Shown here: one piece after another, positions 17,704-28,847 of the stretch | How positions within the stretch are numbered: the stretch's first letter is position 1 | Layout: each line of letters starts with the position of its first letter | NCBI GenBank assembly: GCA_905182165.1 | Contig: CAJJAK010000006.1 | Span: 62,001 to 126,000 of the forward strand | Direction: 5' to 3' | Source: an uncultured Paracoccaceae bacterium | Lineage (GTDB): Bacteria; Pseudomonadota; Alphaproteobacteria; Rhodobacterales; Rhodobacteraceae | Length of the DNA stretch: 64,000 bases | Position numbers and translations under genes: made by a program | Notes under the pieces: generated by a model | The model's input: the letters and a program-made list of their open reading frames with translations, nothing else | Database searches by the model: none | What the model was told of the DNA's origin: nothing

Positions 17704-19714
17704 ATGGCCGATCTACGTAAAATAATTATTGATGACCTAGAAGTGGAAGTTGATCCTGCTATGACTCTCCTTCAAGCTTGTGAGGTGGCTTCCATTGAAG
17801 TTCCACGTTTTTGTTATCATGAACGATTATCGATAGCAGGAAATTGTAGAATGTGCCTAGTGGAAGTTGTTGGTGGCCCCCCTAAACCCACAGCATCTTG
17901 TGCTATGCAAGTACGTGATTTGCGACCTGGACCAAATGATAAAGGCGTTAATTAAAACAAAGTCACCAATGGTCAAAAAAGCGCGTGAAGGGGTTATGGA
18001 GTTTTTATTAATAAATCATCCACTTGATTGTCCTATTTGTGATCAAGGTGGTGAGTGTGATTTACAAGACCAGGCTATGGCCTATGGAGTAGACTTTAGT
18101 CGTTTCAGAGAAGCGAAAAGAGCTACTGAAGATCTTGATTTAGGTCCTCTTGTTGAAACTCATATGACTCGATGTATCTCCTGCACTCGATGCGTGAGGT
18201 TTACCAGTGAAGTAGCAGGTATTACGCAGATGGGCCAAACTGGTCGTGGTGAAGATGCAGAAATTACAAGCTATTTGGGTGAAACACTACAGTCGAACCT
18301 GCAAGGGAATATAATTGATTTATGTCCAGTTGGAGCTCTAACTTCGAAGCCTTATTCCTTTACTGCACGATCTTGGGAACTGAAAAAAACTGAAACCATA
18401 GATGTTATGGATGCTATGGGAGCTTCTATCCGTGTTGACACTAAGGGTAGAGAAGTAATGCGAATTTTGCCTTTAAATCATGATGGTGTGAATGAAGAGT
18501 GGATTTCAGATAAAACACGGTTTGTTTGGGATGGGTTAAGAAGGCAGAGGCTAGATAAGCCCTACATTCGTGATAATGGTAAATTACGCGTGGCTACTTG
18601 GCCAGAAGCTTTGAAACTAGCTAGTGCTAGAATGAAAGATAGTAAAGTTCTGGCGTTGGCTGGGGATTTGGCGCCTGTAGAGGCCATGTTTGCCTTGAAG
18701 GAGTTGATTAAAAATTTGAATGGTAAGTGTGAGAGCCGAACAGATGGTGTTAAATTACCAAAAGGCTCTCGTGGTGGCTATGCTGGCACGGCGTGTATTG
18801 AAGACGTAGATCATGCGGAGCATATCCTAATAATTGGAAGTAATCCGCGCGTAGAGGCGCCCGTATTTAATGCTCGAATTAGAAAGGCTTGGGCTCAAGG
18901 TGCTGATATCGAGTTGGTTGGACAGGAAGTGGACCTTACTTATGAGTATGATTACTTAGGTAATGATAGATCCGCATTGAAAAAATTATTAAAACGTTCA
19001 TTAAATTCTGAAATAAAAATTAAGAATAGTCTTATCATTGTTGGTATGGGTGCATTAATAGATGAAGATGGTTATGGGGTTTTATCTCTGATTCAAGAAA
19101 TTTCAGAGGGCACTGATAGTAGAATACTAATGTTACATACGGCGGCAAGCCGAGTTGGGGCAATGGATATTGGATTTTCATGTGATGATAATTTAAGTGA
19201 AACTGTTCAAGAATCTGAGGTAATATTTAGTTTGGGCATGGATGAGTTTGATATAGATCCTGGTCCATTCATAATTTACCAAGGTAGTCATGGTGATAAA
19301 GGTGCTGAAATGGCTGATATTATTTTACCAGGATCAGCGTATACGGAGGAATCTGGGTTATTTGTAAATATGGAGGGTAGGGCTCAATTGGCTCAAAGAG
19401 CAAACTTTGCTCCAGGTGAAGCAAAAGAAAACTGGGCTATTTTGCGGGCATTATCTAATGAGTTAGACGAAAAACTTCCTTATAATAGCTTGATAGAACT
19501 TAGGCGGTTGTTATTTGAAGAATTTCCTCACTTAAAAGATATTGGTATAGTAGCAAAAAAAGAGCTTAAAACATTAGAAAAATCTAATTTAAAATCTGTT
19601 AAATTCAGAAATATAATAGAAGACTTTTATCTAACTAATCCAATCATTTGCCCAATAATGGCTGAGTTGTCTTCTATAACTAGGTCTAAAGATATGAAGG
19701 TAGCAGCTGAATAA
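17704..19714 (+). CDS. nuoG: NADH-quinone oxidoreductase subunit G (NuoG, frame broken)
   Basis: This 75-kDa-type subunit carries clusters N1b, N4 and N5. The N-terminal 2Fe-2S site ([19 protein letters not shown]) is in the first frame. A shift near 17935 joins it to the second, which carries the HxxxCxxC-type N5 site ([19 protein letters not shown]), the N4 site ([13 protein letters not shown]) and [13 protein letters not shown], and then a molybdopterin-oxidoreductase-like domain to the end. The combined length is about 670 residues, as usual for alphaproteobacteria. With the conserved sequence resuming exactly, an indel is far more likely than inactivation. Confidence 0.92.
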
Positions 19715-19865
19715 TTGTAAGAAATCAAATAAAAACGATGGTGTTTAACTTTCATATGCTATTTATAGCATGTAAAAATAAGCGGCCAAATATATGTTTA
19801 AGAGGTTAAATTGATACTCATTTTAGAAAAATTATATTTGAACAATAGTTTAATTGAGCAATGTT

Positions 19866-20906
19866 ATGTATGAGTTTTTCACAGAAAGCTATTTTGGTAT
19901 TTTTTTGTTAATTTTAAGCCAATGTCTTTTAGTTATCATTTGTGTTTTAATCAGCCTTGCCTTTTTAATGTATGCAGATCGAAAGATTTGGGCTGCAGTG
20001 CAAATGCGAAAAGGCCCAAATGTGGTGGGGGCTTTTGGGCTACTTCAGAGTTTTGCCGATTTTCTAAAATATATTGTAAAAGAAGTGATTATTCCAGCTG
20101 GAGCAGACAAACCAGTTTTCCTTTTAGCTCCTTTGTTGGCATTCATCTTGCCTGTTATCTCCTGGGCTGTAATTCCGTTTAATGATGGCTGGGTTATATC
20201 AAATATGAACGTTGCGGTTTTATATATTTTTGGCATAGGTTCTTTAGAAGTCTACGGTGTGATAATGGGGGGTTGGGCATCAAATTCGAAATACCCTTTT
20301 CTGGGATCGCTTCGGTCGGCTGCTCAAATGATATCTTATGAAGTTTCAATTGGATTTATTATTATTGGTATAATTATTTCCACAGGATCTCTGAACTTTG
20401 GAGACATTGTTAGAGCTCAAGATGGGAGTTTTGGTTTACTTAATTGGTATTGGTTACCACATTTTCCAATGGTATTTTTATTCTTCATATCTGCTCTTGC
20501 AGAAACGAATAGGCCACCTTTCGATTTACCAGAGGCTGAGGCAGAATTAGTTGCAGGATACCAAGTAGAATATTCGTCAACGCCGTTTTTATTATTTATG
20601 ATAGGTGAGTTAATGGCAGTATGGCTCATGTGCGCTATCATGGCTCTAATATTTTTTGGAGGTTGGTTGTCTCCAATTCCAGGCATTGGAGATAGTATTT
20701 TTTGGTTTATAGCAAAGATGTTTGCAATATTTTTCATGTTTGCAATGGTTAAGGCAATAGTGCCAAGATATCGATATGATCAACTCATGCGAATTGGTTG
20801 GAAAGTCTTTTTACCTTTATCTTTGGCTTGGGTCGTAATAGTTGCTTTGTTTGCAAAATATGAAGTATTTGGTGGGTTTTATGCTCGCTGGGCGATTGGG
20901 AGTTAA
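19866..20906 (+). CDS. nuoH: NADH-quinone oxidoreductase subunit H (NuoH)
   Basis: This membrane subunit forms the heel of the complex and part of the quinone chamber. Conserved are [20 protein letters not shown], the [18 protein letters not shown] loop, and the acidic quinone-site loop [21 protein letters not shown]. It has eight or nine transmembrane helices. ATG at 19866 is preferred; an in-frame TTG at 19854 is four codons earlier. About 150 bases after nuoG hold only a small hairpin (ATGCTA...TAGCAT near 19755-19770) and no clear gene. Confidence 0.95.
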   Translation: MYEFFTESYFGIFLLILSQCLLVIICVLISLAFLMYADRKIWAAVQMRKGPNVVGAFGLLQSFADFLKYIVKEVIIPAGADKPVFLLAPLLAFILPVISWAVIPFNDGWVISNMNVAVLYIFGIGSLEVYGVIMGGWASNSKYPFLGSLRSAAQMISYEVSIGFIIIGIIISTGSLNFGDIVRAQDGSFGLLNWYWLPHFPMVFLFFISALAETNRPPFDLPEAEAELVAGYQVEYSSTPFLLFMIGELMAVWLMCAIMALIFFGGWLSPIPGIGDSIFWFIAKMFAIFFMFAMVKAIVPRYRYDQLMRIGWKVFLPLSLAWVVIVALFAKYEVFGGFYARWAIGS

Positions 20907-20908
20907 TT

Positions 20909-21403
20909 ATGTCAAAAATAGATTATGGACGAGCTGCTAAATATTTTTTGCTGCTAGATTTTTTAAATGGTTTTAAATTAGGTTTTAAATATTTTTTTGC
21001 TCCTAAAAGTACATTGAATTATCCACATGAAAAAGGATATTTGTCTTCAAGGTTTAGAGGAGAACATGCTTTAAGAAGGTATCCAAATGGAGAGGAGAGA
21101 TGTATTGCTTGCAAACTTTGCGAAGCAGTTTGTCCTGCGCAAGCGATAACTATTGATGCTGAACCTCGTGAGGATGGAAGTAGACGCACCACGCGATATG
21201 ATATTGATATGACCAAATGTATTTATTGTGGATTTTGTCAGGAAGCCTGTCCTGTTGATGCTATTGTTGAGGGGCCAAATTTTGAATTTTCTACTGAAAC
21301 TAGAGAAGAGCTTTTTTATGATAAAAATAAATTGCTTGAAAATGGAGATCGCTGGGAAGCAGAAATTGCACGAAATTTAGAGTTGGACGCACCGTATCGA
21401 TAA
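20909..21403 (+). CDS. nuoI: NADH-quinone oxidoreductase subunit I (NuoI)
   Basis: This 23-kDa-type ferredoxin-like subunit carries clusters N6a and N6b. Both 4Fe-4S motifs are visible: [15 protein letters not shown] and [15 protein letters not shown]. The 164-residue length and the RYPNGEERC lead-in are typical. It starts two bases after the nuoH stop. The 43 bases before nuoJ contain only an 11-codon frame and a good ribosome binding site for nuoJ. Confidence 0.96.
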   Translation: MSKIDYGRAAKYFLLLDFLNGFKLGFKYFFAPKSTLNYPHEKGYLSSRFRGEHALRRYPNGEERCIACKLCEAVCPAQAITIDAEPREDGSRRTTRYDIDMTKCIYCGFCQEACPVDAIVEGPNFEFSTETREELFYDKNKLLENGDRWEAEIARNLELDAPYR

Positions 21404-21446
21404 AGACGATGTATGATTTAACTAAGGTTTTTAAAGGAAATTAATT

Positions 21447-22061
21447 ATGGAATTGACTGCATTAGCATTTTATCTTTTTGCGATAGTTTCTATTTGCTCT
21501 GCCATTTTTGTAACTCTGTCGCGTCATCCGGTGCATTCAGTGTTATGGCTTATATTGGCCTTTTTAAGCTCTGCTGGATTGTTTGTTTTATTAGGTGCTG
21601 AATTCTTAGCTATGTTGCTAATTATAATTTATGTTGGTGCGGTAGCTGTTCTATTTTTGTTTGTTGTAATGATGTTAAACGTAGATTTTGCGGCATTAAA
21701 AGCAGATATGGCCAAATTTTTACCGATTGGTCTACTAATGGGAATAGTAATTTTGATTGAATTGGGTTTGGTTTTTGGTGATTGGAAATTTGCAAATAAT
21801 TCTTTAGATTTAAGAGTGGCAATTACCCCTCCACTGCACGAAGTGCATAATACAGAAGCTCTTGGCTTATTGATCTATGATGAATTTATTTATCTGTTTC
21901 AGGCATCTGGGCTCATTCTATTGGTAGCAATGATTGGAGCTATTGTTTTAACATTTAGACAAAGAAAAGGTGTTAAGCGACAAAATGTAATGGAGCAAAT
22001 GAGCAGGGATCCGTCCACTGCAATGGAATTAAAAGACGTTAAGTCAGGACAGGGATTGTAA
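21447..22061 (+). CDS. nuoJ: NADH-quinone oxidoreductase subunit J (NuoJ)
   Basis: This proton-channel membrane subunit has five hydrophobic helices. Characteristic are [20 protein letters not shown] and the helix with the pi-bulge region [21 protein letters not shown]. The 204-residue length matches alphaproteobacterial NuoJ. The soluble C-terminal tail ([13 protein letters not shown]) is also common in this group. The stop is followed after one base by nuoK. Confidence 0.95.
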   Translation: MELTALAFYLFAIVSICSAIFVTLSRHPVHSVLWLILAFLSSAGLFVLLGAEFLAMLLIIIYVGAVAVLFLFVVMMLNVDFAALKADMAKFLPIGLLMGIVILIELGLVFGDWKFANNSLDLRVAITPPLHEVHNTEALGLLIYDEFIYLFQASGLILLVAMIGAIVLTFRQRKGVKRQNVMEQMSRDPSTAMELKDVKSGQGL

Positions 22062-22062
22062 A

Positions 22063-22368
22063 ATGATTACTTTAGAACATTATCTTACGGTAGCATCTGT
22101 CCTTTTTGTTGTAGGAATATTTGGGATATTCTTAAATCGAAAAAATGTAATTGTTATTTTAATGTCAATTGAGTTAATCTTATTGGCTGTGAATATAAAT
22201 TTTGTGGCATTTTCTTCGTTTCTTGGTGATTTAGTTGGTCAAGTTTTTTCATTATTTATACTGACCGTTGCTGCTGCTGAAGCAGCAATTGGTTTAGCAA
22301 TTCTTGTCTGTTTTTTTCGGGTGCGTGGTACAATTGCAGTCGAAGAAATTAATTCGATGAAAGGATAG
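22063..22368 (+). CDS. nuoK: NADH-quinone oxidoreductase subunit K (NuoK)
   Basis: This 101-residue, three-helix membrane subunit is related to MrpC. The conserved buried glutamates needed for proton pumping are in [14 protein letters not shown] and [13 protein letters not shown]. The frame is intact and both borders are tight (one base from nuoJ, three from nuoL). Confidence 0.96.
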   Translation: MITLEHYLTVASVLFVVGIFGIFLNRKNVIVILMSIELILLAVNINFVAFSSFLGDLVGQVFSLFILTVAAAEAAIGLAILVCFFRVRGTIAVEEINSMKG

Positions 22369-22371
22369 TCA

Positions 22372-24333
22372 ATGGAACAACTAGTCCTTTTCTCACCTCT
22401 TCTGGGTGCTATAATCTGTGGTTTTGGTCATCGATATATAGGTGAGATGACAGCTACTATTATTGCCACAAGTCTTTTGTTCTTTGCCGCTTTCCTAAGC
22501 TGGATTATTTTTATTAATTTTCAGGGCAACACTGAGCAGATCTATATAATGAGATGGATTCAAAGTGGAGAGTTATCCTCTTTTTGGGCTATTAGATTAG
22601 ATCGTTTAACTACAATCATGTTGGTTGTTGTTAATACTGTCTCAGCGTTAGTGCACTTATACTCTTTTGGCTATATGAAAGATGATCCTAACTGGAAACC
22701 AGAAGAGATATATAAACCAAGATTTTTTGCTTATTTGAGCTTTTTTACATTTGCTATGTTGATGTTGGTAACTTCTGATAATTTGTTACAGATGTTTTTT
22801 GGATGGGAGGGTGTGGGTGTAGCATCCTATCTTTTGATTGGTTTTTATTGGCGGAAAGCCAGCGCAAATTCGGCTGCTATGAAAGCTTTTATTGTTAATC
22901 GCGTTGGTGATTTTGGTTTTGCATTAGGCATATTTGGATTATTTTATATGACTGGAAGTATAAACTTTACAGAGTTATTTGCGGCCGGCCCTACTTTGAA
23001 AGCATCTAATATAACTTTTCTTTGGATGGATATACAAGCAATCGAACTTTTAACATTTCTCTTATTTATAGGAGCTATGGGAAAGTCAGCTCAGCTATTC
23101 TTGCACACGTGGTTACCAGACGCTATGGAAGGTCCCACTCCAGTATCAGCCCTTATTCATGCTGCTACTATGGTAACTGCGGGTGTTTTCCTCGTTTGTA
23201 GAATGTCCCCTTTGTTTGAATATGCACCTGGTACCTTAGCTTTTGTAACTGTGGTTGGTGCAACTTCTGCTTTTATTGCAGCAACAATTGGTTTGGTTCA
23301 AAACGACATAAAAAGGGTCATCGCGTATTCTACCATGTCTCAACTTGGCTACATGTTTGCTGCTGCTGGGGTTGGGGCTTATAATGTTGCAATGTTTCAT
23401 TTGTTCACTCACGCTTTCTTTAAAGCCTTATTGTTTTTAGGAGCTGGCTCAGTAATACACGCTATGCATCATGAGCAAGATATGCGTAACTATGGAGCTT
23501 TAAGAAAGAAAATTCCATACACATTCACTGCTATGATTATTGGCACTTTGGCAATTACTGGAGCTGGAATTCCTTTAACACACTTTGGATTTGCTGGGTT
23601 TTTATCAAAAGATGCAATTATTGAGAGTACATTTGCGGCACAAACTCTCGTTGGAAACTATGCATTTTGGTTATTGGTGATTGCAGCAGCAATGACTAGT
23701 TTTTATTCGTGGCGGTTGATATTTTTGACTTTTTATGGATCTCCACGTGGAGATATCGCAAAACATAATCATGCACATGAAAGTCCATTGACAATGATTT
23801 TACCTTTAGCCGTGTTAGCAATAGGATCAATTTATTATATGCTGTGGTTTGAAGATTTCTTTGGGCATCATTATAAAGAATTTTTTGACACAGCCGTTTA
23901 CATGGGTTCAAAAAATCACGTTATTGAGAATGCTGAGCATTTAAATAACTGGGTTAAAGCATCACCCTTTATAGCTATGCTTTCTGGGTTAATCATTAGC
24001 TGGGCATTTTATATAAAGTTTCCTACTTGGCCTTCGAGATTAGCAAATACTTTTCAACCTTTGCATTCGTTACTCTATAATAAGTATTACTTTGATGAAG
24101 CCTATAGTTTTATTTTTATCAAAGGCTCTAAGTTTTTAGGAAACCTTTTTTGGAAAATTGGGGATGGCAAGATTATTGATGGAGCACTAAATGGCTTAGC
24201 TCTTCGTTTTATCCCATTTATAACAAAAATGTCTAGCAAGGCACAATCTGGCTTTCTGTATCATTACGCATTTGCGATGTTTATTGGATTAGGGTTTCTA
24301 CTTAGTTGGTTTGTAATTAGAGGCGTTAACTAA
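22372..24333 (+). CDS. nuoL: NADH-quinone oxidoreductase subunit L (NuoL)
   Basis: This is the distal antiporter-like proton-pumping subunit with the long lateral helix. Seen in order are [17 protein letters not shown] with the key glutamate, the [20 protein letters not shown] lysine and histidine segment, [20 protein letters not shown], and the [13 protein letters not shown] region. The last roughly 100 residues form the lateral helix and its anchor. At 653 residues the frame is intact, notably so given how often other long genes here are broken. The stop overlaps the nuoM start by one base. Confidence 0.96.
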   Translation: MEQLVLFSPLLGAIICGFGHRYIGEMTATIIATSLLFFAAFLSWIIFINFQGNTEQIYIMRWIQSGELSSFWAIRLDRLTTIMLVVVNTVSALVHLYSFGYMKDDPNWKPEEIYKPRFFAYLSFFTFAMLMLVTSDNLLQMFFGWEGVGVASYLLIGFYWRKASANSAAMKAFIVNRVGDFGFALGIFGLFYMTGSINFTELFAAGPTLKASNITFLWMDIQAIELLTFLLFIGAMGKSAQLFLHTWLPDAMEGPTPVSALIHAATMVTAGVFLVCRMSPLFEYAPGTLAFVTVVGATSAFIAATIGLVQNDIKRVIAYSTMSQLGYMFAAAGVGAYNVAMFHLFTHAFFKALLFLGAGSVIHAMHHEQDMRNYGALRKKIPYTFTAMIIGTLAITGAGIPLTHFGFAGFLSKDAIIESTFAAQTLVGNYAFWLLVIAAAMTSFYSWRLIFLTFYGSPRGDIAKHNHAHESPLTMILPLAVLAIGSIYYMLWFEDFFGHHYKEFFDTAVYMGSKNHVIENAEHLNNWVKASPFIAMLSGLIISWAFYIKFPTWPSRLANTFQPLHSLLYNKYYFDEAYSFIFIKGSKFLGNLFWKIGDGKIIDGALNGLALRFIPFITKMSSKAQSGFLYHYAFAMFIGLGFLLSWFVIRGVN

Positions 24334-25866
24334 TGAATAATATTCTTTCGATAGCTACCTTTATTCCATTGATAGCTGCCATTATCATGGGTGTGCTTTT
24401 ACGAGGGGATGATAAATCTGCGCAAAATAGCGCTAAGTGGCTTGCTTTAACAGCTACCTTGGCAACCTTGCTTATTTCCCTTGCTATCATTTTTGGCTTT
24501 GATCCCCAAAATACAGAGTTTCAATTTGTTGAGGAACATAATTGGCTTTTAGGAATGAATTATAAAATGGGTGTTGATGGTATTAGTGTATTATTCGTTA
24601 TGCTAACTACTTTTTTGATGCCGATCGTAATTGGAGCTTGTTGGACAGTTCAGTATAGAACCAAAGAATTCATGATGGCATTTTTAATTCTTGAAACTTT
24701 AATGCTGGGTGTTTTTTGTGCCCTAGACTTAGTCTTGTTTTACTTATTTTTTGAGGGTGGTTTAATTCCTATGTTCTTAATCGTGGGCATTTGGGGTGGC
24801 AAAAATCGAATTTATGCATCTTTTAAATTCTTTTTATATACACTTTTAGGCTCAGTTTTGATGTTAATTGCTATTTTGTATATGTGGATTGTTTCTGGCA
24901 CGACAGATATTATCGAACTATTGAATTATGAATTTTCTACCTCATCTTTTGAGTTACTTGGCTTTGAAATTATTGGGGGTGCTCAGACTATACTGTGGGT
25001 AGCATTTTTTGCCTCGTTTGCCGTAAAAATGCCTATGTGGCCAGTTCATACTTGGTTGCCTGATGCACACGTGCAGGCACCAACCGCAGGGTCGGTTGTA
25101 CTTGCAGCAATTCTACTAAAAATGGGTGGATATGGGTTTTTAAGATTTAGCCTTCCGATGTTTCCCATCGGTGCTTCCGGTTAATGATCGACTTTGTGCT
25201 GTGGCTTGTCTGCAATTGCAATTGTGTATACTTCGCTTGTGGCCTTGGTCCAAGAAGATATGAAGAAATCTGATCGCTTATTCATCGGTGGCACATATGG
25301 GTTATGTCACTATGGGTATTTTTGCACACTCAACCAACAAGGGCATCGACGGCGCGATTTTTCAAATGATTAGCCATGGCTTTGTATCAGGGGCTTTGTT
25401 TTTAATTGTTGGTGTTATTTACGATAGAATTCATACAAGAGAAATCAGTGCGTACGGTGGACTTGTGAATAGAATGCCAGGCTATGCACTAATATTTATG
25501 TTATTTACGATGGCAAATGTTGGCTTACCAGGAACAAGTGGTTTTGTAGGTGAACTTTTAACACTAATTGGTGTTTTCCAGGTTAATACTTGGGTAGCAG
25601 TATTTGCTACATTTGGTGTGGTTTTATCAGCAGCGTATGCTTTATGGCTTTATAGAAGGGTCGTATTTGGGGATTTAATTAAAGTTAGTTTGAAAAGTAT
25701 AGGTGATTTAGATACTCGTGAGCGTCTTTTATTTGCACCTTTGATTTTGGCAACTTTAATTTTTGGTATCTACCCAAGCTTAATCATCGATATTATTGGT
25801 CCATCAGTAGAGTCTTTGATTCAAAATATTGAGGATTCCCAATCTATCAAGTTGGTTCAAAACTAA
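24333..25866 (+). CDS. nuoM: NADH-quinone oxidoreductase subunit M (NuoM, frame broken)
   Basis: This is the second antiporter-like subunit. The first frame carries the glutamate helix [22 protein letters not shown] and the [21 protein letters not shown] segment and runs to 25184. Conserved sequence then continues through two more frames: [21 protein letters not shown] between about 25205 and 25268, and [18 protein letters not shown] from about 25268 to the end. So there are two indels within about 90 bases. The reconstructed protein of about 510 residues is complete and normal. Confidence 0.93.
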
Positions 25867-25878
25867 GGATGTGTAATT

Positions 25879-27314
25879 ATGCTTGTTAATAGCTTGACAA
25901 TAGTTTTTTCAGAGCTTGCTCTTATTATATATATTCTAGCAAGTTTGATGTTTGCAGTTTATACAAAAAAAGATCAATTAACATCAAAATTAATGCTGGA
26001 ATAATTGTCATGATCGTGCTTGGAGCTTTAATTATATTATTGGGATCTGGCACTTCAAAAGCTTTTGGTGGTGCATTTATTGATGACGGGTTTGCTCGAT
26101 ATGCAAAAGTTGTTGTTTTGTGGTCATCTGCAATAATTTTAATAATAAGCAGGGATTATCTTACAAAAAATAATTTAATGAAATTTGAATATCCAATCCT
26201 TATAGGGTTGGCAGTAGTTGGAATGATGATGATGGTTTCAGCTGGAGATTTAATGTCATTATATATGGGGATAGAGTTGCAATCCTTAGCGCTATACGTA
26301 ATAGCTGCTTTTAATCGTGATAGTATTCGTTCTACTGAGGCGGGTTTGAAATACTTTGTATTGGGAGCGCTTTCATCTGGGTTGCTCTTATACGGTGCTT
26401 CATTAATTTATGGATTTTCGGGTACAACAAATTTCGATGGAATAGCTTTAGCACTTAATCAAGGAGAAATATCTCTAGGATTATTAATAGGATTGGTATT
26501 CTTAGCAACTGGTTTGGCGTTTAAAGTTTCGGCTGCCCCATTTCATATGTGGACACCTGACGTTTATGAAGGTGCACCAACACCAGTCACAGCTTTTTTT
26601 GCTACTGCGCCAAAAGTGGCTGCAATGATCTTATTTACTCGAGTTGCATATGGAGCATTCGGGGAGATCAAATCTGATTGGCAACAAATTGTATCTTTTC
26701 TTGCAGTAGCCTCGATGTTTTTAGGATCGATAGCTGCTATAGGTCAGAAAGACATAAAGCGGATGATGGCTTATTCATCAATAGGACATATGGGTTTCGC
26801 GTTGGTTGGTTTGGCTAGTGGAACTGAAATAGGTGTTCAAGCATTGTTAATCTATATGTCAATTTATGTGATCATGAATATTGGTACTTTTGCATTTATA
26901 TTGTCTATGGAAAAAGATGGCCATCCAGTAACAGAAATTTCTGCATTAAATATGTATTCTAGAGTTGATCCTCTTCGTGCATTAGCATTGATGATATTAA
27001 TGTTTTCTCTTGCTGGTATACCCCCGATGGTTGGTTTTTTTGGAAAGTTTTATGTATTAAAAGCAGCAGTTGATGCAAATATGGCCTGGTTGGCAATTGC
27101 TGGGGTTATAGCTTGTGTTGTAGGTGCCTTTTATTATTTAAGAATTGTTTATTTAATGTATTTTGGAGAAGAAAAAGATTTGTTAGATGGTAAAATGTCA
27201 ACTTCTGGTTGGGTGATATTAATGGTGTCAGCTTTACTTATGATTTTGGGGGTCATAAATTTATTTGGAATAGAAGAAATAGCATTAGCTGCGGCTTCTA
27301 CATTGTTTAATTAA
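25879..27314 (+). CDS. nuoN: NADH-quinone oxidoreductase subunit N (NuoN, frame broken near the start)
   Basis: This is the third antiporter-like subunit. The ATG at 25879 begins a hydrophobic N terminus ([19 protein letters not shown]). After about 25985 the reading must shift to continue with [19 protein letters not shown] and the long intact remainder. Conserved landmarks are [39 protein letters not shown] and the [16 protein letters not shown] segment. The total is about 478 residues. The stop abuts the birA ATG with no gap. Confidence 0.94.
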
Positions 27315-28073
27315 ATGGTTTCTTGGCCTGCAGGTTATGATCGCATTATTCTGAAAGAAACAGATAGCACAAATGCAGAGGCTATTAGGCGAATTCAATC
27401 TTTTAGCAAACCCACTTGGATTTTAACTGAGCTACAAACATCGGGGAAAGGCCGTCGAGGCCGTGCTTGGCTAATGCCAAAAGGTAATTTTGCAGCGACT
27501 TTAGTTTTAAAACCTCAAAGTTCGTTAAGACTTGCCGCCCTTCGATCTTTTGTAGCTTCTCTAGCCCTTCGGTCTGCATTTGTAATACACTGCGGAAGTA
27601 GTGATAAATTTAAACTAAAGTGGCCTAACGATGTTTTGTTAAGTGGAGGAAAGGTTGCTGGCATATTACTCGAAAGTATTGGTAAAGGAGATAAAGTAGA
27701 TAGTCTTCTTATTGGAATTGGTGCTAATTTAGTGAACTCTCCAGAGATTCAGGAGGTTGATTTAAGTAGTGGGTCTCCAGTTAATATTATGGAAACACTT
27801 GGTCTGAATATCCCACCTATCGATTTTTTGACTACACTAGCTAATCAGTTTAAGGTTTATGATGATAAAATTCGGGAAAGAGGCTTTGATATAATTAGAA
27901 CTGAATGGCTTTCTCATGCAGCTAAACTCAATCAAATGATAATTGCTCGGGTTGGTTCGTCCGAGATAAAAGGTATCTTTGAAAATATTGATGATGATGG
28001 TTCACTTATTTTAAACACTTCAGCGGGCATAAAGAAAATTGCAGCAGCCGATGTGTATTTTGAGGAGAACTGA
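27315..28073 (+). CDS. birA: Biotin--acetyl-CoA-carboxylase ligase (BirA, catalytic form)
   Basis: It attaches biotin to carboxyl-carrier proteins using ATP in the cytoplasm. At 252 residues it has only the catalytic and C-terminal SH3-like domains and lacks the DNA-binding N terminus of the E. coli repressor, as is usual in alphaproteobacteria. Motifs: DSTNAEAIRR, the biotin/ATP loop GKGRRGRAW, and LKWPNDVLLSGGKVAGILLE with the catalytic lysines. It is coupled to nuoN (no gap) and followed by coaX after two bases. Placement behind complex I is a Rhodobacterales hallmark. Confidence 0.94.
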   Translation: MVSWPAGYDRIILKETDSTNAEAIRRIQSFSKPTWILTELQTSGKGRRGRAWLMPKGNFAATLVLKPQSSLRLAALRSFVASLALRSAFVIHCGSSDKFKLKWPNDVLLSGGKVAGILLESIGKGDKVDSLLIGIGANLVNSPEIQEVDLSSGSPVNIMETLGLNIPPIDFLTTLANQFKVYDDKIRERGFDIIRTEWLSHAAKLNQMIIARVGSSEIKGIFENIDDDGSLILNTSAGIKKIAAADVYFEEN

Positions 28074-28075
28074 GG

Positions 28076-28846
28076 GTGCTTTTAGCAATAGATGTCGGAA
28101 ATACTAATACCGTATTTGCCGTTTATGATGATAATAACTTCTTAGTTGAATGGCGATGTGCTACTGAGGCTTCTAGAACGGCAGATGAATATTATGTTTG
28201 GTTAAGTTCATTAATTGAATTTCAGGTGCAAAAAATTTCAATATCAAGAGTTGTGATAAGCTCTGTTGTGCCACAGGTTATTTTTAATTTAACAGAACTT
28301 GGAAAAAAATACTTTGATTTTTTACCACTAATAATTGGAAAAGCTAATTGTAAATTGCCTGTTGATGTCAGAGTTGATGAGGGTGCAAATGTGGGTGCAG
28401 ACCGGATCGTCAATACAGTAGCGGCCTTTGATCGGTATGGGGGTAATTTAATAGTGGTTGATTTTGGAACTGCCACCACTTTTGATGTTGTTGATAATGA
28501 TGGGGCTTATATTGGTGGGGTAATTGCTCCAGGAGTTAATTTAAGTGTAAAAGCTTTACATGAGGCTGCGGCTGCATTGCCTAATATTGATGTAGCACAG
28601 CCAAAAATATCGATTGGTACAAACACTATAGCATGTATGAAAAGTGGCATTTTTTGGGGTTATGTTGGGTTGGTTAAGGAGATTTGTAATAGAATAAAAA
28701 TGGAGCATGGATTGCCAATGGAGGTCATTGGCACTGGTGGATTGGCTCAATTATTCTCTCGTGGAGAAAAAATATTTGATGTAGTTGATGGAGAACTCAC
28801 CACACATGGCCTATTCGTAATTGATAAATTTAACCGAAAGTTATAA
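28076..28846 (+). CDS. coaX: Type III pantothenate kinase (CoaX)
   Basis: It phosphorylates pantothenate, the first step of coenzyme A synthesis. ASKHA-fold motifs are clear: the phosphate-1 loop LLAIDVGNTNTVFAVYD, GADRIVNTVAAF, LIVVDFGTATTFDVVD and the adenosine region GTGGLAQLFS. The start is GTG at 28076 with an AGGAG-like site overlapping the end of birA. At 256 residues the frame is intact. Its stop is one base before the rnj start. Confidence 0.95.
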   Translation: MLLAIDVGNTNTVFAVYDDNNFLVEWRCATEASRTADEYYVWLSSLIEFQVQKISISRVVISSVVPQVIFNLTELGKKYFDFLPLIIGKANCKLPVDVRVDEGANVGADRIVNTVAAFDRYGGNLIVVDFGTATTFDVVDNDGAYIGGVIAPGVNLSVKALHEAAAALPNIDVAQPKISIGTNTIACMKSGIFWGYVGLVKEICNRIKMEHGLPMEVIGTGGLAQLFSRGEKIFDVVDGELTTHGLFVIDKFNRKL

Positions 28847-28847
28847 A